Both the position numbers and the translations under genes were made by a program. This document shows, piece by piece, positions 24,094-40,332 of a DNA stretch of 64,000 nt. Numbering within the stretch: position 1 is the stretch's first letter; each line of letters opens with the position of its first letter. The notes beneath the pieces were generated by a model. That model did not search any database. It was given only the letters and a program-made list of their open reading frames with translations, and was not told where the DNA came from. Source of the stretch: Buxus sempervirens (Eukaryota; Streptophyta; Magnoliopsida; Buxales; Buxaceae); contig OX387184.1 of NCBI GenBank assembly GCA_947561395.2, positions 13,434,205 to 13,498,204 on the forward strand, given 5' to 3'.

Positions 24094-26914
24094 TGTGAGA
24101 CATGAGAAAAAATCACCGGTGTGATCATCCCTCCGTCAACACACGGGGATCGACGCGAAAATGGGAGAGTCGCCACCATTCATGATTTTGGGGTGAGAAT
24201 GGACACCAAAGAGTTCAAAATAAGCAAAAAGTGAAAAAAGAAACATTCTAGGATAAAAATAATCCTACTTGAAAATCAAATCCAGAGATGGGTAAGGGGA
24301 TTAGATTATGAACGGGGGAAGGTGTTAGGCACCCCCATTCATCCACACGAAGTGGTTGCCAAGTGTATGTTCATGCAAAAATAAAGTAAGAAAGCTTGCT
24401 AAAAATCATGAGAAACCTTGAAAAAGGTCAAATGTATGATATCTTCACATGAGAATCCAAATGAATTTTTGATTCTCCTCTTATGTCAATATCATTTCTG
24501 GAACATTAAAGAGGTGGAAATCAAAGCACAAGTTGCTCAAAACCAAGTCAAATCAAATCCGGGAAGTTTGGTAAAAAATAGGCCATTTGCCTTGAAATCA
24601 TTCAAATCCAATTCTAAATTGAACCAAACCAAATCCATTTGAAAGATTAGGGTAAATAAGAGTCTCATGCAAAATTTCACTTCATTCCAATGAAAAATCT
24701 AGGAGTTATGCTCCTTTGAAGTTGCTGCTAGGGAGTTTTAAAAGTGGTAAGTGGGAAACTTTGGAAAATTGTCTAGAAAAATCCACTACATAAAAGTCCA
24801 CGAAATTTGGTGTGATTGAAGTTTGTTTGGTCATCTTTCAAAAGAAACTAGCCTCATACAAAAATCCCTTCGGATGTGCCTTGGATGGTCTCCCGAACAG
24901 GCCCCGAAGATCACAGATTTACCCAGAAAAGTACAAATGAACAGTTCTGAGTAAATCGGCTACCAATAATTCAAATGGAATCCAAAAATTATGAAACCAA
25001 CTGGATTTGAAAATAGACTCATAAAGGAGTACTCAGAAATAAAAATCCCTCGAATCGGACTTAAAACGAACACATGGCGGTCCGTCGAAGTGACAAGCTC
25101 TGTACTTGAACCTGAACTGTCCACTTAACTTCGACAGAGAGGTGTCACAAATCCGTCTGATAGAAATTCATGAAATTTGGTGGACATAAACTAGACAGCC
25201 TCACCTTTCCCATGGTTTTAGAATCACCTCAAAATTCATCCGGATGATGAAGTTATGGGCGTCCGAAGTAAGGGTACAGGTGCTGTTCAGTTAAGCCACT
25301 TTTGAAGAAAATCAAATCCGAAAATTGACAAAGTGTGTGAGATTCGTGTGAGATGAATCCAAAACCTTTGAAAAACATTTAAAAACACTCCAGAATTTGA
25401 TTGAGGCCATTTATTGGAGATTTATCACAATGAATGTAATAAATCCCCAAATGTGAGCCTATTCACCAAAAAAGTGTAATATGTGTGCAAGAGTGAAAAA
25501 CCAAGTAAGATTAATACAACCACATATCATGCATATAGATTCAACAAAATAGGTTCTAGCATAGCCTAGGGTTCCGTTCCATTATCGTTTCCCTCTGTTC
25601 TCTCTCCCCGTTAAACACGGATCTTCGAAATAATCAAGGGTACTTTGATTATAGAACGGTTTTCAATCATTCAAAAGCCTTATGCTACATAGGTTCTAGC
25701 ACTAGGGTCAATCCCCAGTCTCGTTTCTCCTAGATCCGCCTTCACGTTTTACGGCTAGGGGAGTCTTGAGATACTTTGAGCCGGGGAAGGATTTCCACAC
25801 ATACAAACAAGGCTTTACACTACAGAAAGGTAGAAGAAGAGATCTAGATCTAGGAATGTAAAGACAAAATAAAAAGAAAAGTTGAGGCTTACCTGAGTTC
25901 TGGAGGCGATTCCACAGCGGTTTTCTTCTTCTCTTGGAGTTCTTCTTTGCGAGAATTCAAAACAAGAGTTGTGTGTCCTTTTGCTTGAGGAGGAGTCTCC
26001 TATTTATAGGCAAAGGTTAGGGTTAGGGTTAGGGTTGGTGAGAATGGTAGACACAACATAATGTCTATAACCCACCAACCTTAACCTTAAGGCTATTTCC
26101 GAGATTTCCCCTCATTTAATGAGGGATATGATGGTAAAAGTGAAAAGCTCTCGGAAAACCCTAATTTTGAGCAAAACTAGCGTATCCGGCATGTCAGGCC
26201 GGATACACAAGTACCTTAATGTATCCGGTCTATGATGCCGGATACACTGAGGTCTACTTGTATCCGGCATTGTCCACCGGATACAAAGAAGGACACTTGT
26301 ATCCGGCCTGAGTTGCCGGATACAAGGAAAAAAGCCTTTTTTTCGAATTTTAACACAAGCAATACTTATTTACATGTAATATCGTTTAAGTAAATGTCCT
26401 CGTATTTTTTAATCTCCATTTACTTAAGATATTACATTTAAATAAGCAAACACCCCCCCCCCCCCATTTGAATCCATTAAAAATAGTTCCAGACCCAAAT
26501 TCCAAGTGAATAAAAAGTCAACTTTCCAGTTCTAGGCAAAATTCCGATTTTTCAGGTCTGGAAAAAAAGGTTCAATATGTTAAAACCCTGGTATTCGTCA
26601 AGATTTAAAATCTCAAAAAATTCATTTATGCAATAACATTGCTAAAAACCTGATTACCGGGAAAAATTATCTTGAAATCTTGCTTTAAAAAATATTTCAT
26701 TTTCTGGGGTCAAAAGTCAACAAAATTCAACCGGCAAAAGTTTGACTTTGCACAAAAGATTGAATTCGGGCCTTTTTCTTTTCCGTTTTGGATTCAAATG
26801 GGTTAAGTATCTCAAACCCCATGCAAAGAATTGAAAATTCCAATAAAATATTTCTTTCCTTCAAGATTTATCAAAAATCGTGCAATTTTGGGGTGTCTAC
26901 AACTGCCCCTCTTT
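24094..26914 (-). repeat. Nested LTR remnant with polypurine tract (2.8 kb)
   Basis: In element orientation it runs from TGTAGACACC to GTCTCACA. A polypurine tract AAAGAGGGGCAGT directly precedes it (26902-26914, minus strand), the same core as in the TR-GAG. No matching target duplication flanks it, so it is a broken remnant of a larger insertion, not a clean solo LTR. Its relative at 54649-56949 is a clean solo copy. Inside are a TATA box (26001-26008), a telomere-like TTAGGG run (about 26016-26036), four palindromes at 39-bp spacing (26182-26323), a C run (26452-26465) and a PBS-like word (24167-24175). Confidence 0.85.
26001..26323 (-). promoter_or_regulatory. LTR promoter: TATA box, TTAGGG run and 39-bp palindrome array
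   Basis: The minus strand carries TATAAATA at 26001-26008. Just upstream is a short AACCCT repeat (26016-26036), like the telo-box found near some plant promoters. Four units GTATCCGG-N9-CCGGATAC (some arms with one mismatch) start at 26182, 26221, 26260 and 26299, exactly 39 bp apart. The cores CATGTCAGG, TCTATGATG, CATTGTCCA and CCTGAGTTG all differ. Confidence 0.75.
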
Positions 26915-27236
26915 GGGGATTATCTGTTGTCGCTTCCGGCTGTCGGCCGATTTTATAATAAAGGATTTGTGTGCCATTAGTTGCTTTCGCTTTCAAACAC
27001 TTATAAGAACCCAAACGAAGACCGAACCCCTAGTCTTCATATTATCGCCTGACCGGTTTTATTACAGGTGACTTGCAGTATGACTGAACCGACCCCGGTT
27101 TAGATTCGAAACAGGTGCCCGGGGTCAGGACCCGACCCGAAATCATTGTATCAAACGATACTGGCACGCCCGCGTAGAGACACATCACCAACATCAACAC
27201 GTGTCCACACCGGCCCAATTTCGGAGCAACAGTTGT

Positions 27237-27980
27237 GTTTCTTTTATCAATCTTATGTTGTAAATGTTTTGAACTGGATACGTAATTTGTATAAACCAAG
27301 TGAATGGCGTTCTTGGGGCTATTGAGCTACAAACGCTCTAAAGTGAGCTCAATGCTAAATACACAAGTACTTAGGTAACAGGTTCTAACTCCTTGTTATC
27401 ATCCCAATTAGTTGAGATCGTCGCTCTAAAGTGAGCTCAATGCTTGCTAATAAATTGACACCATTGTGGCTTTCTCATCATTCATGTATGAAAACATAAT
27501 AAAGAATTGGATGCCGTGGATAATTGTGGTCTTAAATAAGATATAAAAAAAAAGGAAAAAAAATAACTCTTTTCTTGGCTTGGTACCAAGTCAATCATAG
27601 ATTATACCAATGCATGTGTAGATGTTTTGCTCGTAAACTGATTAAACTTAGAAATTGAAAGACCAAGTTCTCTGTTAAATCCCAACTTTGACAATTATTC
27701 TTATTCACTCAATAACAAAGTCAAAGCATTACATACATGTGAGGATAGAATTGAAAATTGAATTCAAGATTCTATAACTTTCTTGCTATTCAAAAACAAT
27801 ATTCTAGATTTTCAGTTAAAACAATAAAATTTTCTTGTAACATCCAAACAGTATCAGGGAAATTGTTTTTCAATATCTTTTACTTTATTTTTCTTTTACT
27901 TTCCTTTCTCACGTTTTCTTGACATCCAAACAGAGCATTAAGTACTTTACAAGAATGTGTTGTTGGCCGCGAATCATTGA
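27237..27980. other. Intergenic DNA, nothing recognised
   Basis: AT-rich sequence with no long frame, RNA gene or clear repeat between the solo LTR and the hAT-like MITE. Confidence 0.6.
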
Positions 27981-27988
27981 CCTGTAAT

Positions 27989-28560
27989 TAGGGCTGGAAA
28001 TGGGTCGAATACGAACCGGATCTAGCTTGGTCCGTATTTGACCGAAATTTTTTTCAATGGGATTCAAATTTGAATCCGAATCCGATGAGATCCGAAAACT
28101 TTAGATTCGTATTCAAATTCGAAATCCACTCACAGATTCGAATTCGACCGAAAATTTAATTATAATTTTGTTTTGTTGACAAAATAATATTGGTCTGAAC
28201 CAACCAAACGGATCAGGCCAACTAACAATTTAATACCAAGTGATGGGGCGTTTTATAGCCTTCGGCCAATGTGGGACTCAAGAGACAAACGTGTCTCTTG
28301 AGTCCCACATCGGTTGGGAAGGAGGAATCCTTCCCAACCAAAGGCAATAAAATGCCCCTTGGCCTCAAATGACATGCGGTCAGATCCTATTTGGATTTCG
28401 GTCAGATATGGTATGATCCATATTCGAATCCGAAATTAATTGGATATCAAAGACACAAACCGTATTCGATTCGACAGATAATTTTATCCAATCATATTCG
28501 ACTATTCGGATCAAATACGGGTCGAATTCAGATCACAAGTTCGACCCATTGCCAACCCTA
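27989..28560. mobile_element. hAT-like MITE, 572 bp, with inner palindromic insert
   Basis: The ends are inverted: left TAGGGCTGGAAATGGGTCGA against the right end read backwards, TAGGGTTGGCAATGGGTCGA. An 8-bp duplication flanks it with one mismatch (CCTGTAAT at 27981-27988, CCTGTAAC at 28561-28568), the hAT pattern. There is no coding capacity. A separate 114-bp palindromic block sits inside at 28245-28358, with its own inverted ends GGGGCGTTTTATAGCC and GGGGCATTTTATTGCC. Confidence 0.8.
28245..28358. repeat. Palindromic block carrying a snRNA-type USE motif
   Basis: The block holds two stem-loops: TGTGGGACTCAAGAGAC with its complement (28271-28310), and GGTTGGGAAGG with CCTTCCCAACC (28313-28340). 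The right arm of the first contains GTCCCACATCG (28302-28312), an exact match to the plant upstream sequence element RTCCCACATCG of snRNA genes. AATAAAAT follows about 34 bp downstream, the spacing used by Pol II snRNA promoters. No snRNA sequence follows. Confidence 0.6.
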
Positions 28561-28568
28561 CCTGTAAC

Positions 28569-29652
28569 CGTACCCAACGACCCATCAATCTTGACGGCTA
28601 AAGGTTGCCGATAAATTTCAACTCAAATCACATATCCAATTAATTTTTTTATTTTATTTAAACCAGGCTTTCCCCTTCTTCCTCGGTTTGTCAACCAAGT
28701 CTTGGTCGAGATTACGTCAATCGAGATATTTTCCAATTCAATTGTGAGCACCACCGATCTGCTCTGCCAAGTCACTGGTCAAGGCTTGACCATTGACTTC
28801 TTGAATGTGTGATCAAGAAGTCACTGACTCACTGGTCAAGCCTTGTCTGTCAGTTTGTGAGCACCCAAATAAGACCGTTGCTTTCTTTATGAAATAATGA
28901 CCAATGCTCCAATCAGTATTTAAAACGGGGGCTGAGTAGGTGTGGCTTGGAAGTCTCCCAATGCCAAGTACTCGTTTTTGGCCATTTATTTTTTATAAAT
29001 AAAACCTTTTCTTTTAGCCATTTATATATACGTGGGCGGTCTATACTTCATCAAAGTTAATTTATGACATAGCATAAGTTTAACCTAAAGGGTTGATATT
29101 GATATACGTCCTTGTAATGGTAATGAGGCAGGTCAAATGGATAGCCTGCCTTGCCCCACCCCTGATGGCAAGGGTTTGGTATTTGTGAAAAGTGGGTTAG
29201 GAGCGGGTTCGGGTCTAACCTAACCCACTATGAACCCGACCTTAATAGCTTTAATATTATGTTTTATGTTAAAATTTTATTTTTATATACATAATATATA
29301 AAAATCATATATTTTTAACGTATTGTGAGAGTCTGCATCATCTACTACTCCAATAGATAAGAGCCAACGACTTTAAACTCCAATTATAGATGAGTCTGTA
29401 TTCTGTAAAGGTGTTAGTTCGTCAGTGGAGGATCTTGACTTTAAGTAAAAAATATAGGCTGGTGAATAGAGTAAAATGGAATGCATTTCCTCTCCTAAGT
29501 TTCTGACTTTTCTGCATGCGCTGTACCTTATCACTAAGAGCTGTGAATCGTGGCCACATAACATGCTGTGAATCGTGGCCACATAACATTGCCGGATGAT
29601 TGGGCAAGCGGCAACTGACTAACTCATTTTGTCTGCCGTCCTGCTAAAAGAC
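28569..29652. other. Intergenic DNA with a 25-bp tandem duplication
   Basis: No gene seen. GCTGTGAATCGTGGCCACAT is part of a unit of about 25 bp present twice in tandem at 29541-29590. Confidence 0.6.
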
Positions 29653-33740
<4,088 letters not shown>

Positions 33741-33937
33741 CTAAAAGACGACATTGAAGCGTCCGCTTTCTACGAACTATTCTCATCCACCTTTGAGCAA
33801 TTCAACGCGAGTTATATTGACTCCATGTCCAACCATCGTGATGCCCTTTCATTCATAAAAGCGACTTGTGCAGTCGCCATTTATAGTTAAATCCCGTGGT
33901 GCCCGATCCCAGTTAAAGCCATTCCTGTAGTCGCATA

Positions 33938-35506
33938 ATGGGTTTTGTTGCAGCAACGAAGCCTCATGCTGTCTGCATTCCATTCCCAGCACAAGGCCAT
34001 ATTAATCCCATGATGCAACTGGCCAAGCTTCTGCACTCAAGAGGCTTCCACATTACCTTCGTCAACACTGAGTTCAATCACAGACGCTTATTGAGGTCAA
34101 AAGGGCCAGATGCCCTGAAGGGTTTGCATGATTTCCGCTTCGAAACCATCTCCGACGGGTTGCCATATTCCGACCATGACGCCACCCAAGATCCCCCTGC
34201 CCTCAGCGATTCAACTCGAAAGAACTGCTTGGCTCCTCTTCTGGATCTCCTAGCAAAGCTCAACTCCTCTCTCGGCGTTCCTCCCGTCACTTGCATAGTT
34301 TCTGATGGTATCATGAGCTTCGCGATAACTGCTGCCGAGCAACTAGGCATCCCGGAGGTTCAGTTCTGGACTCCATCAGCCTGCGGCTTCATGGCATATC
34401 TCCACTTCACTGAGCTCGTCAAAAGAGGCATGGTACCGTTCAAAGGTAATACTCCTCCCGAGTAAAAATTAAGCTGACATTATTATTCCCCTTACTCCTG
34501 AGAATGTAAACGCTGATCTTTCATGTGCGGCGCGCACTTCGCAGATGAGAGTAGCATAAACAGTGGCGTCCTCGACACTCCTATCGACTGGATTCCAGGT
34601 ATGCGAAACATCCGTCTTAGGGACCTGCCAAGCTTCGTAAGAACCACAGACGTCAATGATACCCTGTTCGAATTCCAGGGGGGTGAAGCTCAAAACAGTT
34701 TGAAGTCTTCGGCCATCATACTCTATACGTTCGATGACCTAGAGCATGAGGTGTTGGGTGCAATTGCATCCATGTTTCCTCGCACCTATACCGTGGGTCC
34801 CTTATCGCTGCTCGGTCGACACATACCGGAAAATCCGTTGAAGTCGATGAGATCCAACTTGTGGAAGGAAAATTCTGAATGCCTGGAGTGGCTGGCTAAG
34901 AGAAAGCCCCGCTCAGTCGTTTACGTGAACTTTGGCAGCGTCACAGTGATCACAGAGCAGCACTTGAGGGAGTTTGCGTGGGGGCTAGCAAATAGCAAGC
35001 ACCCCTTCTTGTGGATCATTCGACCGGACGTGGTAATGGGTGATTCGGCGGTCTTGCCGGAAGAATTCGTGGAGGAGATAAAAGACAGAGGGTTCATGGC
35101 GAACTGGTGCCCACAAGATGAAGTGCTTTCTCACCCATCGGTGGGACTGTTCCTAACGCACTGTGGATGGAATTCTGTAATTGAGAGCCTATGTGGAGGG
35201 GTGCCTATGATCTGCTGGCCTTTCTTTGCCGAACAACAAACGAATTGTCGATATGCATGCACAGCTTGGGGGATTGGCATGGAGATTGATAACGATGTAA
35301 AGCGCGGAGAGATCGAGGGGCTTATCAAGGAAATGATGGAAGGAGAGGCTGGGAAGCGGATGAGGAACAAGGCCTTGGACTGGGGGAAGAAAGCAGAGGA
35401 AGCTACCAAACAAGGAGGATCGTCATACAGAAACTTCGATAGACTGATTGATGAAGTTCTCAACCAGAAAATGGTAGCTACATCATCAAATCCATTTTAC
35501 CCATAG
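33938..35506 (+). CDS. UGT85A: UDP-glycosyltransferase, UGT85 type
   Basis: Two exons, 33938-34445 and 34545-35506, join across a 99-bp GT-AG intron in phase 1 and give 489 residues without a break. The intron lies in PFK|DES, the usual UGT85 site. The N-terminal half has [16 protein letters not shown] with catalytic His-21 and the partner Asp-123 in VSDG. UGT85 signatures [20 protein letters not shown] and FVRTTDVND follow. The 44-residue PSPG sugar-donor box spans residues 357-400, with HCGWNS and a terminal Gln, which usually goes with UDP-glucose. The enzyme would glucosylate a small lipophilic acceptor in the cytosol. UGT85 members act on iridoid aglycones, cyanohydrins, terpenols and cytokinins; the acceptor cannot be read from sequence. 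It is transcribed away from the PRISE pseudogene. Confidence 0.94.
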
Positions 35507-36339
35507 AAGCAGGAAATTAAGTTGCTGCTTCAGCTATTCTTGCTTCCTTCCTTCTCGACCCGTGCCCCGCCAACCCACCAGACCCCAGTCTGTGTTATTT
35601 GAGTTTTAACCCTGGGTTGGGTAACCCGGTTGTAACAAGTTGGATTTGAGTTTGACTCGCAAACCCAACAGGTTGTTATTAGGAAAGTTAGATTAGGATT
35701 TTATCACTTATTGTAGAAAAGTGCCACTAAGAGGCCAAATTGCAGAAAAGGGCCACTTTTCAGATAATTGATGTGAAGGGTCAATTTTCAAAAAAAAATA
35801 AAAAATAGTGTCATTTTATCCATATGCACTCATGTGCAATACACACTCTTATCTATGTGCAATGTCCTAAGTGGATCTCAAATTTAATTATATTTGAAAA
35901 GTGATCTTATAATTTAATTTCCATGAACTTTTTAATAATTAAAAAATAATGGATCTTCACTTAAAACCATTTTTTTATTTTTAATTAAAAAATAATCTCT
36001 CTTGGCAAGCAAACCATAATGCATAACCATAGATCATATTATAGTTCCTAGAAAAGAATCTACACTTAGAGCCCCAGATATAATGGATTCCCACTTTCTC
36101 CTAATTTTTCTGTCGTCGACACAGAAAGTGATGTAGGACCAAGAAATAGATCCTGTTCTATGATCATATTTGATGGTACTAGCCTGTAAATATTTTGGAA
36201 ACTTTGAAGAATGGGAATAAAGATTTGGCGACCGTATCCTTTTTCCAATCTGATTCTTCTAAATTCATATTAAAGCAATCTGATTCTTCTAAATTTTATA
36301 AATGTTCCGAGAAGGCAAAAGTTCTGTATATACCGATCT
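35507..36339. other. UGT 3' flank and AT-rich intergenic DNA
   Basis: No gene seen. The 3' flank of the UGT gene grades into AT-rich sequence before the LINE poly(T). Confidence 0.6.
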
Positions 36340-37420
36340 TTTTTTTTTTTTTTTTGGTAGAAAATTCTAAAGTATTCATTAAAATTAAGATAAAGTTACA
36401 TAACGAGTTTCAGCATATCCTATAAAGTCCTCTCCTAAAACATCTGAAATGTAAGAAGGTAAAAGATAACACGATTACTTATCCAAGGCAAAGTTTGCTA
36501 ATGTGTCTGCAGTTCTGTTTTCAAACCCTCAAGAATTGTTGTTGCTTCTGGTACAATGGAAGTAGTAAATCCAATATAACTTGCTATTGCACCCAATATT
36601 CTGTCCCCTTCATTTCTGCATATGACCCCCATAGCTGTTTTTCCTAGATTACCTCTAGCTGCTCCATCTACATTGATCTTAACCCTTGGTTCATAGGGAC
36701 TAATCCACTGCACATGCACAGTTTCTTTGATTCTTTGTCCATTCCTCCGTCTCCATTGCATTATGTTTTTGGAATCCTCCTGCATTGAAAAGAATTTTGC
36801 CAGCGTTAGTTCTAATGATGGTACTTTCCCCTCAAATATTACCTGGTTTCTCATTGTCCAAATAGCCCATATCATATCGATCCAGCTTGTAGTAATCTCT
36901 TGGTTAGCTCCATGCTTGCTGTCCTGTTTCATGAGATTACAAAACAGCCACTCCCTGCAGTTCATTTCTTGCTCAAAATGATCAATCCTACTTCCTGTTC
37001 CAGCAAACCATAAAGCACGAAAGAAAAAGGAACATTATGAACAACTTAAATACAGTCCCCATCATCATGAACAAAACTAGAAAAAGGAACATTATGGTAT
37101 AAACCAACATGACCTAAATAATGCAGTTCTACTCCTACACTTTCTCCATCTCCATGAAATAAGGGTGTCGTACATATTAATTTTTGAACCCATAATACAT
37201 TGAAATTCTCCAACAAGGCTAACCAGTCACTCTGCAGTGGATGAAAGGCTTTTCAACTGATTCCCACGGCTCCTTGCACATAACACCCAAATGGTCAAGT
37301 GGGATGGCTTTGTCTAAGATTGCCATCCACAAGAAACTCCACTTTCAATCCAATAGAACTTTTTTTTCCAACCAGTTTTGCAGGCCCAGAACCGACTCAC
37401 TGAAAAAATAGATGAGAAGA
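36340..37420 (-). mobile_element. LINE fragment (L1-type), 5'-truncated and degraded
   Basis: The T run at 36340-36357 is the poly(A) tail of a minus-strand copy. Upstream on that strand, 36498-36965 reads MIWAIWTMRNQVIF, then an RNase H domain (VKINVDGAARGNLGKTAMGVICRNEGD, then PEATTILEGL) typical of plant L1 ORF2 C-termini. Further upstream, KAIPLDHLGVMCKEPWESVE...HC resembles the zf-RVT region. Frames are interrupted and the 5' boundary near 37420 is uncertain. The reverse transcriptase and endonuclease are missing. Confidence 0.75.
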
Positions 37421-38707
37421 ATAATTAAACAGAATGAAAACTGTCCACTCACCTCCCAAATTCAACTTCTAGAACCCAGATGCACTCCCATCCTCACAAC
37501 CTCAAGTGTAGATATCAAGGCCACCATGTACTCACACTCTTGATTAAGTCTTAAGTTGAATGGACAATGAGGTATATATTTCACTATTTTTTTTGTTTAT
37601 TGATAGTTGAAACCTTCATTCAGGAATTCTTGTTATGGGTTGCCCCGTATCAGGGCCATCGTGCAACAAACAACAATCCTTGCATCAAAAAAATCCTCTC
37701 AAAAACTCATTCTCGACGTATCTCCGGCTGGGAAGCAGAATCCCACATGAAACAAATCTGCCACACCCGTGATAGTCTTCCGAAAACGTAAATCATAGGA
37801 AAACTCTGCTCTCCTGATTCCAATGTCCCAAAGTGCCTCCACATTTTAATGACATAACTCTTAGCTACAGTTGAATTTTTTTTCCTCCCTATTTGACTGC
37901 CCTGCTCCTTGGGTGAACAAATCAATCCAATTCACCAGATTATGCTTGCTTTCTCCTTCAGTTACACTATAAATTAAAAGCTACTTTATGATTGCTCCAA
38001 TCTATTAGCAACTGGAACTTACATAATTAGTATGTTATCCTTCTACCACATATAGAATTTTCTTTTTAATCTCTTTCTTTATCCGCATGTATGGTAGAGT
38101 GATTTTGTCCCCATGTTGTTCCATGCATATGGCAATACGTGAATGTGAATTAATAATGTTTGATTTGCCATTTCTTCTATGTTATTATCCTTGATGTCTT
38201 ACCTGCAGGTAGACTATCTTCTGATTACAAACACTCATCTACATAATAATTTCAATCTCTCACCGTTTCTTTTCAAGCTGGTAGATACTTTCCTCGTGGA
38301 CTCTTAAGTGGCTAACTAGGTTTTGTTAGGGCTAAGTCCATGCAAGAAACAGAATGAAGAAGCTTACATGAAAGTTGCAGCTTGAACAAGCTTGCTCTGT
38401 ATCTGCAGTATAATTTTGAGCTCTTGAGATATTAATTCCTAGCTGCTAACATGGACAAAAATGTTGCTTCATATCTAGAGTATAACTTCAAGAATGCTAT
38501 TTGAGATAAGAATTTCTAGCCAATAATATGGGCAAAGAGTAGCAAAATGATGCCTATCTTCAGCTTAAGAGCTGATGTTCACCAATAATATTTTGCCAGA
38601 TCAATTAGCCAGTGATCTGCAACTAGCCTGTCTGATTGTGTCAACATTATTTCAAGCTGCCTTTCTAATTCTTAGGATAATCTCTCTTGATGCTGGGTTT
38701 CATTTTA
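37421..38707. other. Intergenic DNA, nothing recognised
   Basis: AT-rich sequence between the LINE fragment and the Harbinger element, without a convincing frame or RNA gene. Confidence 0.55.
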
Positions 38708-39093
38708 GGCTCTGTTTGTTTCACCGGAGGAAAATATTTTCCAGAAGAAAATTTTTTCCAGAAGAAAATTTTCCAAGTGTTTGGATGTAACATGGAAAAT
38801 GTTTTAGAATTTTAATTTTTTTTCTTTTCTTATACAAATGCAACTAAAAACACCTCCCCTAAAATTTTATATTTTATATAGTCTTTATCAAAGTAAACAC
38901 TAATAAATTGCAAAAATAAGAACCAACCATTCTAAACAAAAAACATAAGTCTCAAAGCATATAAGAGCATGAAATCTCCAAAATCCATAACTGACACGTA
39001 TTCAAACTATAGCCAACCAAATGTAAATATAAAAACAAGAAGTATTTAAAATATTATAAAAAGAAATAAGTCAAGACGTATATAAACCAAAAC

Positions 39094-40101
39094 CTAGTTT
39101 AAACTAGCACTAGCTTCATTCTGACGAATCTCATTTTGAAACTTTATCAACCATCTTTTATGACCATTTTCCCCTTTTCCAAGAAATGACCTTGCTAGCT
39201 TTTCATTTTCGTTCAAAAAGTCAAATGCTTCTTCGAGCATAATCTCATCAAATCCTTCCACCTTCATTACTTCTCCATAAAGAAATGAAATATACTCTTG
39301 TTGAGTATTGGTCTTCATTGCCTTGGCCACTTCACCAATTTGATCTGCTAATTTATCTATCTTCTCATTTATGTCATCAGATGGATGGCTTCTCTTGCCA
39401 TGAGATCTACGTCTAAAGCTTGAATGAGAAGACCTTGAATGTGACTCATGTGGAACTCCCGGAGACTCTCCACTTCCTTCATTGTTTGGTATTTGTATTT
39501 CAGCTTCAACATCTATATCAATGTTATAATTTACCGATGGACCAGTAATATGAGCAAGATCGTCAGTCGACTTGCTAAAACTTCCAGTTGCCTAGTCGTC
39601 ACCACAAACCATGCACAACTCATCGTACATATCGATTGGCTTGTTTATATACGGTGCAGCTTTAGGGTGTGCCTACATGTAATATACAATTGAATTAGCA
39701 ATTAGATAATAATCAACTAAATAATAATAATAATAATCTCATAAAAACCGTTAAATAGAATATTATACCTGAACATACTCTTTGTAAACAGTAGTGGAGC
39801 AAGTAAACATTTTCTTGTCTTCATCCCAGTTGAATCCACTAGAATTGTCCTTGATTTTTTTAATGACAGAAAACTTTTTCTTTGTGGTCTTCAAATGATT
39901 CTCAACTTTCTCCCAAGTACATAAGACATTAAACTGATGTGAAACGGCCTTAGCTGCACGTATATACGAATCTTTTCTGAATTTCTTATCTGGTTTTCTA
40001 CCTTGTTTAACTTCTTCAACAAGCAAATCAATCAAAAATCGATCCATCATAGGTGTCCATCTAAATTGCTTCACATCTTCTTCTTGGTTATTTGTCTCCA
40101 T
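39094..40101 (-). pseudogene. Harbinger Myb/SANT-like DNA-binding protein, one nonsense codon
   Basis: Exon 1 (39769-40101) starts METNNQEEDV and holds a Myb/SANT-like (trihelix-type) domain: FRWTPMMDRFLIDLLVEEV, SYIRAAKAVSHQFN and WEKVENHLKTTKKKFSVIKK. A GT-AG intron in phase 0 follows. Exon 2 (39094-39672) reads AHPKAAPYINKPIDMYDELC, then a TAG codon after CGDD, then continues open through ATGSFSKS, a Ser/Arg-rich linker and a C-terminal helical region to the stop. In this superfamily the Myb-like protein helps import the transposase and binds the element ends. The damage is a single substitution-type stop, so loss of function looks recent. Confidence 0.85.
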
Positions 40102-40332
40102 TACTAACAACAAATATTTTTGTAAGGTTAAGTATAGAATCCAAAAACAAAGAAAAAAAAAAGAAGAAGATAAATACAAGCTTGATAAGCATAAATGACT
40201 TAAACTGTTAATAAAGATAGTGAAAGAAAGATACCACGTAGTTATAACCCAATAACTAAAACTCAATGTAAAAAAAAAAAAACAAATGGAGTTTCTCACT
40301 ACATATTAATAATATGAGTTGACAGAAAAATT

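Larger units (their letters stand above)
23308..27231 (+). repeat. Solo LTR of outer-element family, interrupted by another LTR
   Basis: It begins TGTTTACACCCTATACGG and ends CGGAGCAACA, flanked by a perfect duplication GTTGT (23303-23307, 27232-27236). It aligns along its length with the 1,123-bp LTR at 21812-22934, in the opposite orientation. An unrelated LTR sits at 24094-26901. Removing that leaves about 1.12 kb. Confidence 0.9.

Noticed and set aside
26182-26323. Evenly spaced repeats that look like a CRISPR array
   Set aside because: Plant nuclear DNA, units are palindromes with variable cores inside an LTR beside a TATA box, intervening sequences are related between units, and there are no cas genes.
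28302-28360. A snRNA gene after the USE motif
   Set aside because: No U1, U2, U4, U5 or U6 sequence follows; only the promoter-like motif is present.
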